Shown piece by piece: positions 8,657-16,329 of a stretch of DNA of 59,606 nt. Positions within the stretch are counted from its first letter, which is position 1. Every line of letters begins with the position of its first letter. A program made the translations under genes and the position numbers. The stretch covers positions 1-59,606 of the forward strand of contig JAPOXA010000123.1 in the NCBI GenBank assembly GCA_026707325.1, in the 5' to 3' direction. The stretch comes from Acidobacteriota bacterium. Its GTDB lineage: Bacteria > Acidobacteriota > Thermoanaerobaculia > Multivoradales > Multivoraceae. The notes under the pieces are model-generated. The model worked only from the letters and a program-made list of their open reading frames with translations, was not told the DNA's origin and did not search any database.

Positions 8657-11632
8657 ATGTCCGAGCGGCAGCGGCCAGATCGGGGCGACCCGCGGCGGCC
8701 CCTTGCAACAGGTCTTGCCACGATCGCGGGGCTTTCGAGTCTCGCCTTCGCTCAACCGCTCTACGACCTGCTCCGTCGCGCGCCCGAGTTCTTCGCCATC
8801 CGCGATCTGTCCTTGGGCGATGTCATGGTCCTGGCCATCCTGCTGGCCGTCGTACCGGCTCTGGCGCTCTGGTTGCCGGCAGCAACCGTTCGAATCTTCC
8901 GTCCCGTCTGGACACCTACGGCACTCGCCGCGGCTGCCGGTCTGCTGATCGGCGTCATTGCGCTACAGGCGCTTCGAGGTCTACCGGTGGTGCCTGCCAT
9001 TGCCCTGGCCGTGGCCGCAGGCGTAGCCGCCGGCTGGGCCTACGTGAGCTTTCGCGGCGCGCGCGCCTTCGCCCTGTTCCTGTCCATCGCGACCGTCCTC
9101 GTCCCGGCACTTCTGCTTCTGGACGGCGACGTCCGCCGCGGCGCGGCGCGCCCCGTGCGCTCGGTCGACGTCGACCAGGCGGACACCGGCGCGCGGGCGC
9201 CGATCGTGCTCGTGGTCCTCGACGAGTGGTCGCTGACCTCCATCCTGGACGCGACGGGCAACATCGACGGCGAGCGCCTCCCCAACCTGGCCCGGCTAGC
9301 CCACACGGCGACGTGGTACGCGAACGCAACGGCGGTCTCCGACGTCTCCGAACTCGCGGTGCCCGCGATGCTCTCCGGGCTGCAGGCCGAACAGGGGCGG
9401 TTGCCGACCGCCTCCGAGTACCCGGTCAACCTCTTCACGCTGCTGGCCCCCAGCCATGAGCTGTACGCCCTGGAGCCGATCAGCTCGCTCTGCCCCGACG
9501 ACGTCAACCGTCTGGCGGTGCCGCGCCCGGAGTTTCGCGAGCGCTTCGGCCTGCTCGTCTCCGACCTCACCGTCGTCTGGCTCAACCTGACCCTACCGGC
9601 AGCATGGACGAGCGGATTGCCGTCCGTGACCCAGACCTGGAGCGGCTTCGCCCAGGACCGTCCCCGGGCGGCAGCGCCGCCGCCAACTGACGAACCGGTG
9701 CCGCGGGCGCTGTTCCATCTGCGGACCACCGACCGGGCAGCCGAGTTCCGGCGTTTCATCGACGCCATCGGTCCGCCGCGCGATCGTCCCGGCTTCTACT
9801 TCCTGCACTCCATGCTGCCTCACGTGCCCTGGGAGTACCTGCCCTCAGGCCGCCGCTACAACGCGCCCCGAGGAAGCATGCACGGCCTGGAACGCGAACT
9901 CTGGACGACCGACACCTGGCCGGTTCGGCACCATCAAAAACGCTATCTGTTGCAGGTCGAGTTCGTCGACCGCCTGATCGGCGAGTTGATCGACCGGCTC
10001 GAGTCCGTCGGCCTCTTCGACGACAGCCTGGTCGTCCTCACCGCGGACCACGGCCTCGCGTTCCGCCCGGGTCTGTCCCGTCGCCTGCTGGAGCTCGATG
10101 ATCCGTCCGGCGAGCAACCGCTCGATCTGGCGGCGGTGCCACTCCTGGTCAAGGCGCCGTTCCAGCAGGAGGCGGCTATCGACCACCGGCTTCTGTCGCT
10201 CGCCGACCTCACGCCGTTGATCCTCGAACTGGCGGGCGCGGACGCCCGTAGCGGCACGCCGGACGAGCGCGGCCGGGGCGGCCCGCTGGTGGTCGGCAAG
10301 TACACCGGCGCGATCGGCGTTCCGCCTGACCGTGAATCGTGGCGCCGCCGTCAGGTCGCCCTGCAGGCCCAACTGCTCGGCGACTCGAACGACCCGGCGG
10401 CCATCGGGACAAGACCAGAACTCCACGGCCGCCGGGTTGCGAATCTGCCTCACCGCTCCAGCGAGACCAGCATTCAACTCGTCGCGGCCTTCGTCTGGGA
10501 CCACGTCGCGCCCGATCAGGATGTCCTGCCGGCCCTGGTGGAAGGAGTCTTCGAGAGTCGCCCGCCGGTGTCCGGTCGCACCGTAGCCGTGGCGCTCAAC
10601 GGTACCGTGGCGGCGACCATCAGGCCCCATCAGAGCGCTGACGGCAGGCACCGGATCGCCGCGGCGCTACCCGAGAGCCTGTTCCGTCCCGGACTGAATC
10701 AGGTCGACGTGTTCCTCGTCTCGGAGCCCGGACAGCCGCTGGAACTCGAGCATGTCGGTCGGCCGCCGCTATCCGTTTACGACCTTTCGTTCAGCGACAG
10801 CGGCCGGATCGATGGCATCATGCAACGATCCCGAAGCGCCTTGGATGTCGACTCCGAGCGAATCCCCCTCGAACCGCAGCAACCGGATGGCCTGATCGGC
10901 TTTCTGGACGGCGGGTACGAGATGAGCGACGGCATCCAGGGGTGGGCAATCGACACCGAAGAGCCCGGCAGCATTGGCGAGATCGTCGCCTTCCTGGGCG
11001 GCCGCCAGTTCGGTGTCGCCGCCGCCAGTCTCGAGAGACCGGACGTGGTCGAACGCTTCGGCACGGAACACCTTCACAGCGGCTTCCTCCTGTCCGAGAT
11101 GGGCGAGGCCGTGCCTGACCGGCGCGCTCGCTCGCGTGACGAGATACGCGACACCGTCCGCCGCGAGGGCCTGGTCGCCTACGCCCTTTCACACCGGGGT
11201 GTCGCAACGCGCCTCCGGTTCTCCTACCGGCCGCTGGAGCAGGAACGAGGCGCAGCGGAAATCCTGCCCATCACCGATGGTCGCCAACTTCCCGTTCAGT
11301 CGACCGGGAACGGCTTCGAGGGCGCCATCGACGTCGTGGCGAAGGAAGGCCAGCGTACCGTGATTGAGGGCTGGGCCGCCGACCTGGAGCGTCGCGAACG
11401 CCCGCGCCAGATCGTCATCTACCGCGACGGCGAGTTTCTCGCCAACCTGGGCATCAACAGAGACCGGCCAGACGTCGTGGACCGCCACGACGACCCCCGC
11501 CTGCTCCGAGCCGGTTTTCGCGGCACAGTCGCCGGCGTACCCGACGCCGAGACCTTCGGCGAGCGGCACCGCGTGTTCGCCATCATGCTCCGCGGCGCCG
11601 CGGTGGAACTGCCGCTCGCGACCTCCCCCTGA
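8657..11632 (+). CDS. Membrane-anchored sulfatase-like (alkaline phosphatase superfamily) protein
   Basis: This protein is 991 residues from ATG 8657; an in-frame extension back to 8429 is antisense to ispG and is rejected. About five hydrophobic segments occupy residues 15-160. A periplasmic alkaline-phosphatase-superfamily domain follows, with a metal-binding aspartate in VVLDEWS (D189) and TADHGLAF (D464-H465). The catalytic position contains VSDVSELAVPAML and no CxPxR, so this is not a formylglycine sulfatase. It resembles LTA-synthase or phosphotransferase-like proteins. The C-terminal ~350 residues carry two related modules marked by QGWAIDTEEPG and EGWAADLERRE, each with a 'F-A/V-N-x-R-PDVV' element. 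Likely role: hydrolysis or transfer of a phospho-headgroup on envelope polymers (inference). Confidence 0.75.
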   Translation: MSERQRPDRGDPRRPLATGLATIAGLSSLAFAQPLYDLLRRAPEFFAIRDLSLGDVMVLAILLAVVPALALWLPAATVRIFRPVWTPTALAAAAGLLIGVIALQALRGLPVVPAIALAVAAGVAAGWAYVSFRGARAFALFLSIATVLVPALLLLDGDVRRGAARPVRSVDVDQADTGARAPIVLVVLDEWSLTSILDATGNIDGERLPNLARLAHTATWYANATAVSDVSELAVPAMLSGLQAEQGRLPTASEYPVNLFTLLAPSHELYALEPISSLCPDDVNRLAVPRPEFRERFGLLVSDLTVVWLNLTLPAAWTSGLPSVTQTWSGFAQDRPRAAAPPPTDEPVPRALFHLRTTDRAAEFRRFIDAIGPPRDRPGFYFLHSMLPHVPWEYLPSGRRYNAPRGSMHGLERELWTTDTWPVRHHQKRYLLQVEFVDRLIGELIDRLESVGLFDDSLVVLTADHGLAFRPGLSRRLLELDDPSGEQPLDLAAVPLLVKAPFQQEAAIDHRLLSLADLTPLILELAGADARSGTPDERGRGGPLVVGKYTGAIGVPPDRESWRRRQVALQAQLLGDSNDPAAIGTRPELHGRRVANLPHRSSETSIQLVAAFVWDHVAPDQDVLPALVEGVFESRPPVSGRTVAVALNGTVAATIRPHQSADGRHRIAAALPESLFRPGLNQVDVFLVSEPGQPLELEHVGRPPLSVYDLSFSDSGRIDGIMQRSRSALDVDSERIPLEPQQPDGLIGFLDGGYEMSDGIQGWAIDTEEPGSIGEIVAFLGGRQFGVAAASLERPDVVERFGTEHLHSGFLLSEMGEAVPDRRARSRDEIRDTVRREGLVAYALSHRGVATRLRFSYRPLEQERGAAEILPITDGRQLPVQSTGNGFEGAIDVVAKEGQRTVIEGWAADLERRERPRQIVIYRDGEFLANLGINRDRPDVVDRHDDPRLLRAGFRGTVAGVPDAETFGERHRVFAIMLRGAAVELPLATSP

Positions 11633-11699
11633 CGCCTCAGTCGCCCAGCGCCACGGCCATGACGACGCTCGATATCGGAAGCTTGCTGGTCATCCGCGC

Positions 11700-11705
11700 T
11701 AATCT
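11700..11705 (+). promoter_or_regulatory. -10 TAATCT before DUF3604 gene
   Basis: TAATCT lies 29 nt before the ATG at 11735. The leader carries AAAGGAGA, a strong Shine-Dalgarno site that decides the start. Confidence 0.4.
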
Positions 11706-11734
11706 ACGTGCAATCCCCATCAAAGGAGATCGTC

Positions 11735-13603
11735 ATGCGTCAGATTCGCCCGATCCTCGCGGCCATCGCGATCCTCTCGCTCGCCCTGCTCGCCTGCTCC
11801 AGCGGGGGCGGCGGCGACGACGCCGGCGGCGACGGCACGGCAGCCGGCACGGCCCACGCGCCGAACCCGCTCCGGGACGCCTACTTCGGCGACCTGCACG
11901 TCCACACGCGGTTCTCGTTCGACGCCTACCTGTTCCAGACCCGGACGGGTCCGGACGACGCCTATCGCTTCGCCAAGGGCGAGGCGATCAAGCACCCGAG
12001 CGGCCACCAGCTTCAGCTCCAGAGCGGCGCGTTCGACTTCCAGGCCGTGACCGACCACGGCATGTATCTGGGCGTCATGCCGGACATGGACAACGCCGGG
12101 AGCGTCCTCTACGACACGACCCTCGGAGCCGATCTCCGGGGCGGCGGCGGCTTCGCCCGTGCCATCCAGGGGCTGCGCAGCGGCGAGTTCGCCGAGCTGC
12201 CCGCGGACGCGGTGGACAACGCCGCTCGCACTTCGTGGCAGGCGATCATCGATGCCGCGGAGGCTCACAACGATCCGGGCAACTTCACGACCTTCATCGC
12301 CTACGAGTACACGACCTCGTCGGAGGACCGCGGCAACCTGCACCGCAACGTCATCTTCAGGGGCAGCAACGTGCCGCCCAAGCCGTTCGCCTCGACCGAT
12401 TCGCGGAATCCCGAGGACCTCTGGCGCTGGCTCGACGGTCTGCGCGACGCGGGCATCGAGGGCCTCGCCATTCCGCACAACTCGAACGGCAGCAACGGCA
12501 ACATGTTCAAGCTGGAGACAGTGGGCGGCGAACCGCTCGACGCAGCCTACGCCGACCTGCGCATGCGCAACGAACCCCTGGTCGAGGTGACGCAGGTCAA
12601 GGGCACTTCGGAGACCCACCCGCTGCTCTCGCCCAACGACGAATGGGCCGGGTTCGAGATCTTCCCCTACCGGATCGCCACCACGCTCTACAGCGAACCG
12701 AAGGGCAGCTACGCCCGTGAGGCCTACGTGAACGGTCTCGTGATGCAGGAGACCGAGGGCTTCAACCCGTTCCGTTTCGGCCTGGTCGGCGCGACCGACA
12801 CGCACAACTCGGGCGGTACGCCGGAGGAGGACAACTTCCACGGCAAGGTCGGCGTCGGCGACGGCACCGGCCAGAATCGCGGCGCGGTACCGCTCGACGA
12901 GTCGACGGAGGACGGTGAGAAGTACATTCAGAACAGCTTCAAGTTCTGGGGCGGCTCGGGACTCGCCGGTGTCTGGGCCGAGGAGAACACCCGCGAGGCG
13001 ATCTACGACGCCTTCCGCCGCAAGGAGACCTTCGGGACCAGCGGTCCCAGGATGCGGGTTCGGTTCTTCGGCGGCTACGACTACCCGGACGACCTCACCT
13101 CCGATCCGGAGATGATCGCGGTCGCCTACGAGGGCGGCGTGCCGATGGGCGGCGATCTGGTGGCGAACGGGGGCAGCAGTCCGCGCTTCCTCGTCTGGGC
13201 CGCCCGCGACGCGAACAGCGCCCCGCTCCAGCGCCTGCAGATGGTCAAGGGCTGGGTCGAGGACGGCGAAGCGCGCGAATCGGTCGTCGACATCGCCTGT
13301 GCCGACGGCGGCATGCCCTCTGGGGACCCGCTCCGCTGCCCCGACAACGGCGCCAGCGTCGATCTCTCGGACTGCAGCCACTCCCAGGACCTCGGCGCCG
13401 CCGAACTCTCGGCGCTGTGGACCGACCCGGACTTCGATGCCGCGAAGCACGCCGTCTACTACGTCCGCGTGCTGGAGAACCCGACCTGCCGCTGGTCGAC
13501 CTGGGACGCGCTCCGCGCCGGCGCGGAACCGAATCCCGACATGCCGTCGACGATCCAGGAACGCGCCTGGTCGTCGCCGATCTGGTACGTCCCAGGCGGC
13601 TAG
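11735..13603 (+). CDS. DUF3604 lipoprotein, PHP-like metal-dependent hydrolase
   Basis: This 622-residue exported lipoprotein has the signal peptide and lipobox LALLAC, with the lipidated cysteine near residue 20. It belongs to the DUF3604 family, related to PHP phosphoesterases. Metal-binding motifs are GDLHVHTRFS, VTDHGMYLG, IPHNSN and VGATDTHN, with family-typical AYEYTT and LHRNVIF in between. The ATG at 11735 was chosen because AAAGGAGA stands 6 nt upstream; an upstream in-frame ATG at 11708 would bury the signal peptide. The substrate of the family is not established. A second, divergent member lies at 55936-57981. Confidence 0.88.
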   Translation: MRQIRPILAAIAILSLALLACSSGGGGDDAGGDGTAAGTAHAPNPLRDAYFGDLHVHTRFSFDAYLFQTRTGPDDAYRFAKGEAIKHPSGHQLQLQSGAFDFQAVTDHGMYLGVMPDMDNAGSVLYDTTLGADLRGGGGFARAIQGLRSGEFAELPADAVDNAARTSWQAIIDAAEAHNDPGNFTTFIAYEYTTSSEDRGNLHRNVIFRGSNVPPKPFASTDSRNPEDLWRWLDGLRDAGIEGLAIPHNSNGSNGNMFKLETVGGEPLDAAYADLRMRNEPLVEVTQVKGTSETHPLLSPNDEWAGFEIFPYRIATTLYSEPKGSYAREAYVNGLVMQETEGFNPFRFGLVGATDTHNSGGTPEEDNFHGKVGVGDGTGQNRGAVPLDESTEDGEKYIQNSFKFWGGSGLAGVWAEENTREAIYDAFRRKETFGTSGPRMRVRFFGGYDYPDDLTSDPEMIAVAYEGGVPMGGDLVANGGSSPRFLVWAARDANSAPLQRLQMVKGWVEDGEARESVVDIACADGGMPSGDPLRCPDNGASVDLSDCSHSQDLGAAELSALWTDPDFDAAKHAVYYVRVLENPTCRWSTWDALRAGAEPNPDMPSTIQERAWSSPIWYVPGG

Positions 13604-13613
13604 CGGACCGTTC

Positions 13614-13619
13614 TACAAT
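13614..13619 (+). promoter_or_regulatory. -10 TACAAT before tandem exported pair
   Basis: TACAAT is 40 nt before the ATG at 13660. The leader ends with GGAAGGGGG, a usable ribosome-binding site. Confidence 0.45.
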
Positions 13620-13659
13620 GGCCGGCACATCGAACGAAGTCGGCTGGAAGGGGGCTCGC

Positions 13660-14727
13660 ATGAGCATCACGGGAAGAACTCGCATTGCCTTCATCCTCAC
13701 TCTGGCCGTCGGTGCAGGCGGAGCCGCCGCCGCGGACGACATTCCCAGAACGCCGGGCGGGAAGCCGAACTTCTCCGGCAACTACGACATCTCCCACCTG
13801 ACGCCGATTGAGCGCAATCCCGAACTCGGCGAACGCCTGACCCTGACCGAGGAAGAAGCAGACCAGATCCGGCGCCGGGAGGCCCGGAACATCGAAACGA
13901 GGTCGCGGGCGAGCGACCCGAACCGCGAAGCCCCGCCGGCCGGCGGCAACATAGGCGCCTACAACTACTTCTTCATGGACCGGGGGACGTCGGCGGTCAA
14001 GGTGGACGGCAAGTACCGCACGTCGGTGCTCACCGACCCGCCGAACGGCCGCTTCCCGCCGCTGACCGAGCGCGGCAAGGCGCGACGGGAAGGTCTCTAC
14101 GGCTTCTCCAAGAGGAACACCGGCCCGGCCTGGTGGCGCGACCGCGAAGTCGGCCCCTACGACGATCCCGAGTCGCTCTCGATCGCCGATCGCTGCGTCT
14201 TTTCGCTCGAAGCGACGATCCCGATCTACTCGAAGAGCTACAACAACATCAAGACGATCGTGCAGACCGACACCCACCTTCTGATCCTGATCGAGTGGAT
14301 GCACTACGCGCGGATCATCCCGATCAGCCCGTCCCGGGAGGCGGCGATGCACCTCCCGGAGACGATCCGCTCACGCGCCGGCGACTCGGTGGCCTGGTGG
14401 GAAGGCGACACGCTCGTCATCGACACGACGAACTTCCTGGAAGAGAAGTGGATCGCGACGACCCTGTTCCGGGAGCCGTCGCCGCCCGCCGACCAGCACG
14501 TGATCGAGCGCTTCTCGTTCCAGGACCCCGACACTCTGCTCTACCAGTTCACGCTCGAAAGCGGAGACTGGGAAACGCCCTACAGCGGCGAGTACACCTG
14601 GCCGGCCACGGACGACAAGCTGTACGAGTTCGCCTGCCACGAAGGCAACTACGCGACCGGCAACACCCTGCGGGGGGCGCGTTTCGAAGAAAGGCAGATG
14701 GCGGCGGAGGCGACCGGCGGACCGTGA
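13660..14727 (+). CDS. Exported protein of unknown function, first of tandem pair
   Basis: This 355-residue protein has an N-terminal signal peptide (about 1-24, ending AAAADD) and no membrane segment afterwards. The mature part begins IPRTPGGKPNFSGNYDIS and includes ADRCVFSLEATIPIY and WWEGDTLVIDTTNF. It ends in YEFACHEGNYATGNTLRGAR. This architecture is common in Acidobacteriota and some Proteobacteria as uncharacterised exported proteins. The motif 'WWEGDTLVI.TTNF' and the C-terminal 'CHEGNY' are the recognisable hallmarks. A -10 hexamer (13614) and GGAAGGGGG leader support ATG 13660. The stop overlaps the GTG of the paralogue (GTGA). No enzymatic function is known to me. Confidence 0.8.
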   Translation: MSITGRTRIAFILTLAVGAGGAAAADDIPRTPGGKPNFSGNYDISHLTPIERNPELGERLTLTEEEADQIRRREARNIETRSRASDPNREAPPAGGNIGAYNYFFMDRGTSAVKVDGKYRTSVLTDPPNGRFPPLTERGKARREGLYGFSKRNTGPAWWRDREVGPYDDPESLSIADRCVFSLEATIPIYSKSYNNIKTIVQTDTHLLILIEWMHYARIIPISPSREAAMHLPETIRSRAGDSVAWWEGDTLVIDTTNFLEEKWIATTLFREPSPPADQHVIERFSFQDPDTLLYQFTLESGDWETPYSGEYTWPATDDKLYEFACHEGNYATGNTLRGARFEERQMAAEATGGP

Positions 14728-15791
14728 GCTTCCAGGACAACGCAGGCCGCGCGCTGATCCTCGCGTCAGCGGTCGCGGTCGGCGTCGCCACGGCCGCATC
14801 GGCCGATGAGATCCCCCGGACGTCGAGCGGCAAGCCCGATTTCTCCGGCAACTACGACATCAGCACCCTGACGCCGATCGAACGGAGCCCCGAACTCGGT
14901 GAACGCCTCCACCTGACCGAGGAAGAGGCGGAACGGATCCGGTCACAGGAAGCGGCGAGGGTCGATCTCACCGCCCGGGCCAGCGACCCGGACCGCGACG
15001 CGCCCGCGGCGGGGGCCAGTGTCGGTGGCTACAACTACTTCTACATGGACCGCGGCACGTCGGCGGTCAAGGTCGGCGGCAGGTACCGCACGTCGCTGAT
15101 CGTCGATCCGCCGAACGGCCGCTTCCCGCCGCTGACGGAACGCGGCAAGGCGCGCCGGGAAGGCGTCTACGGGTTCTTCCTGCAGAACCAGGGTAAGGCG
15201 TGGTGGCGCGACCGCGAGGCCGGCCCCTACGACGACCCCGAGTCGCTGTCGATCGCCGACCGCTGCATCTTCTCGCTCGAGGGAACGATCCCGATCTACC
15301 CGAAGTTCTACAACAACCTGAAGACGGTGGTGCAGACCGACACCCACCTGATGATCCTGATCGAGTGGATGCACTACGCGAGGATCATCCCGATCAGCCT
15401 GTCCAGGGAGTCGGCCCGCCACGCGCCGGCCGGGTACCGATCGCGCGCCGGCGATTCCGTGGCCTGGTGGGAGGGCGACACGCTCGTCATCGAGACCACG
15501 AACTTCCAGGAAGAGAACTGGGTGACCTTCGCCCTCTACGGCGATCCCTCGCCGCCAGCCGACCAGCGCGTGATCGAGCGGTTCTCGTTCCAGGACGCGG
15601 ACACCCTCCTCTACCGGTTCACCGTCGAGAACGGCGACTGGGAAGCGCCCTACAGCGTCGAGTACACCTGGCCGGCGAGCGACGACAAGCTCTACGAGTA
15701 TGCCTGTCACGAAGGGAACTACTCCCTCGGGAACACGCTGCGCGGCGCACGCCTTGAAGAGAGGGAAGTCGAAGCGCAGACCGGCGGCTAG
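14724..15791 (+). CDS. Exported protein of unknown function, second of tandem pair
   Basis: This 355-residue paralogue of the preceding gene is nearly collinear over the whole mature length (IPRTSSGKPDFSGNYDIS, WWEGDTLVIETTNF, CHEGNYSLGNTLRGAR). GTG at 14724 overlaps the previous stop and gives a signal peptide ending in ATAASADE. The two copies are clearly diverged in codons and residues, so the duplication is not recent. Its TAG overlaps the stop codon of the convergent VOC gene (shared CTAG at 15788-15791). The pair is presumably co-translated, and whether the products form a complex is unknown. Confidence 0.8.
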   Translation: MSFQDNAGRALILASAVAVGVATAASADEIPRTSSGKPDFSGNYDISTLTPIERSPELGERLHLTEEEAERIRSQEAARVDLTARASDPDRDAPAAGASVGGYNYFYMDRGTSAVKVGGRYRTSLIVDPPNGRFPPLTERGKARREGVYGFFLQNQGKAWWRDREAGPYDDPESLSIADRCIFSLEGTIPIYPKFYNNLKTVVQTDTHLMILIEWMHYARIIPISLSRESARHAPAGYRSRAGDSVAWWEGDTLVIETTNFQEENWVTFALYGDPSPPADQRVIERFSFQDADTLLYRFTVENGDWEAPYSVEYTWPASDDKLYEYACHEGNYSLGNTLRGARLEEREVEAQTGG

Positions 15792-16240
15792 GCCGAGCCC
15801 CACAACGCGGACGTTGCGAACTCCAGGCTGTTGCCGTCGGGGTCGCGGAAGTAGATGGAGCGGCCCCGGCTGCCGCCCCAGTCGATCTCCTGCTCGATCT
15901 CGACGCCGTGGCTCTCCAGATGCGCGCGCCAGACGTCGATTTCGTCCGCGGTCACACCGAACGCCAGGTGGCCCGGGCCGTGAGCGCCGTGAGAGCCGAG
16001 GCCCCGCGGCGTCAGTTCCGGGTCGGCCGTCGCCTCCGGGTTGAAGAGCAGGACCATCTGGTCTCCGCAGCGGAAGAACACATGCCTCCCTTCGAGCTTC
16101 GAGTGGAGGGTGAGTCCCAGGACCCCGGTGTAGAAGGTCTCGGCCGCGGCGAGGTCACTGACGTAGAGGCAGGCCTCGAGCACGTGGTTCAACCTTGGCT
16201 TCTCTCTGCCGTTCCCATCGTCTGCCCGGGCGCTTCCCAT
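15788..16240 (-). CDS. VOC-family (glyoxalase/dioxygenase fold) protein
   Basis: This 150-residue protein shows the paired beta-alpha-beta-beta-beta modules of the vicinal-oxygen-chelate superfamily. The first module starts at LNHVLEACLYVSDL and includes FYTGVLGLTL. The second starts at GPGHLAFGV and ends at FRDPDGNSLEF. The likely metal ligands are the histidines of LNHV and GHLAF and the glutamate of LEF. Function within the superfamily (glyoxalase, fosfomycin-resistance-like, dioxygenase) cannot be assigned. ATG 16240 is preferred over upstream starts because TACGCT ends 10 nt upstream and the fold begins shortly after. The gene end overlaps the convergent stop. Confidence 0.82.
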   Translation of the reverse strand: MGSARADDGNGREKPRLNHVLEACLYVSDLAAAETFYTGVLGLTLHSKLEGRHVFFRCGDQMVLLFNPEATADPELTPRGLGSHGAHGPGHLAFGVTADEIDVWRAHLESHGVEIEQEIDWGGSRGRSIYFRDPDGNSLEFATSALWGSA

Positions 16241-16250
16241 GGTCCGACCT

Positions 16251-16256
16251 AGCGTA
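16251..16256 (-). promoter_or_regulatory. -10 TACGCT, leaderless spacing, VOC gene
   Basis: TACGCT on the minus strand ends 10 nt before ATG 16240. No Shine-Dalgarno sequence intervenes. Confidence 0.45.
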
Positions 16257-16329
16257 TCGACGGCTTGCATGGAATCGGCCGCTGCCGGCGGGCGCTGGCG
16301 CACCCCAGCGGGCGGCCGCCGTGCGGCGC

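Noticed and set aside
14724..15791. Recent duplication or assembly repeat of the tandem exported pair
   Set aside because: The two copies differ at many positions, including silent sites, and each has its own signal peptide. This is an old paralogy, not a collapsed or repeated assembly segment.
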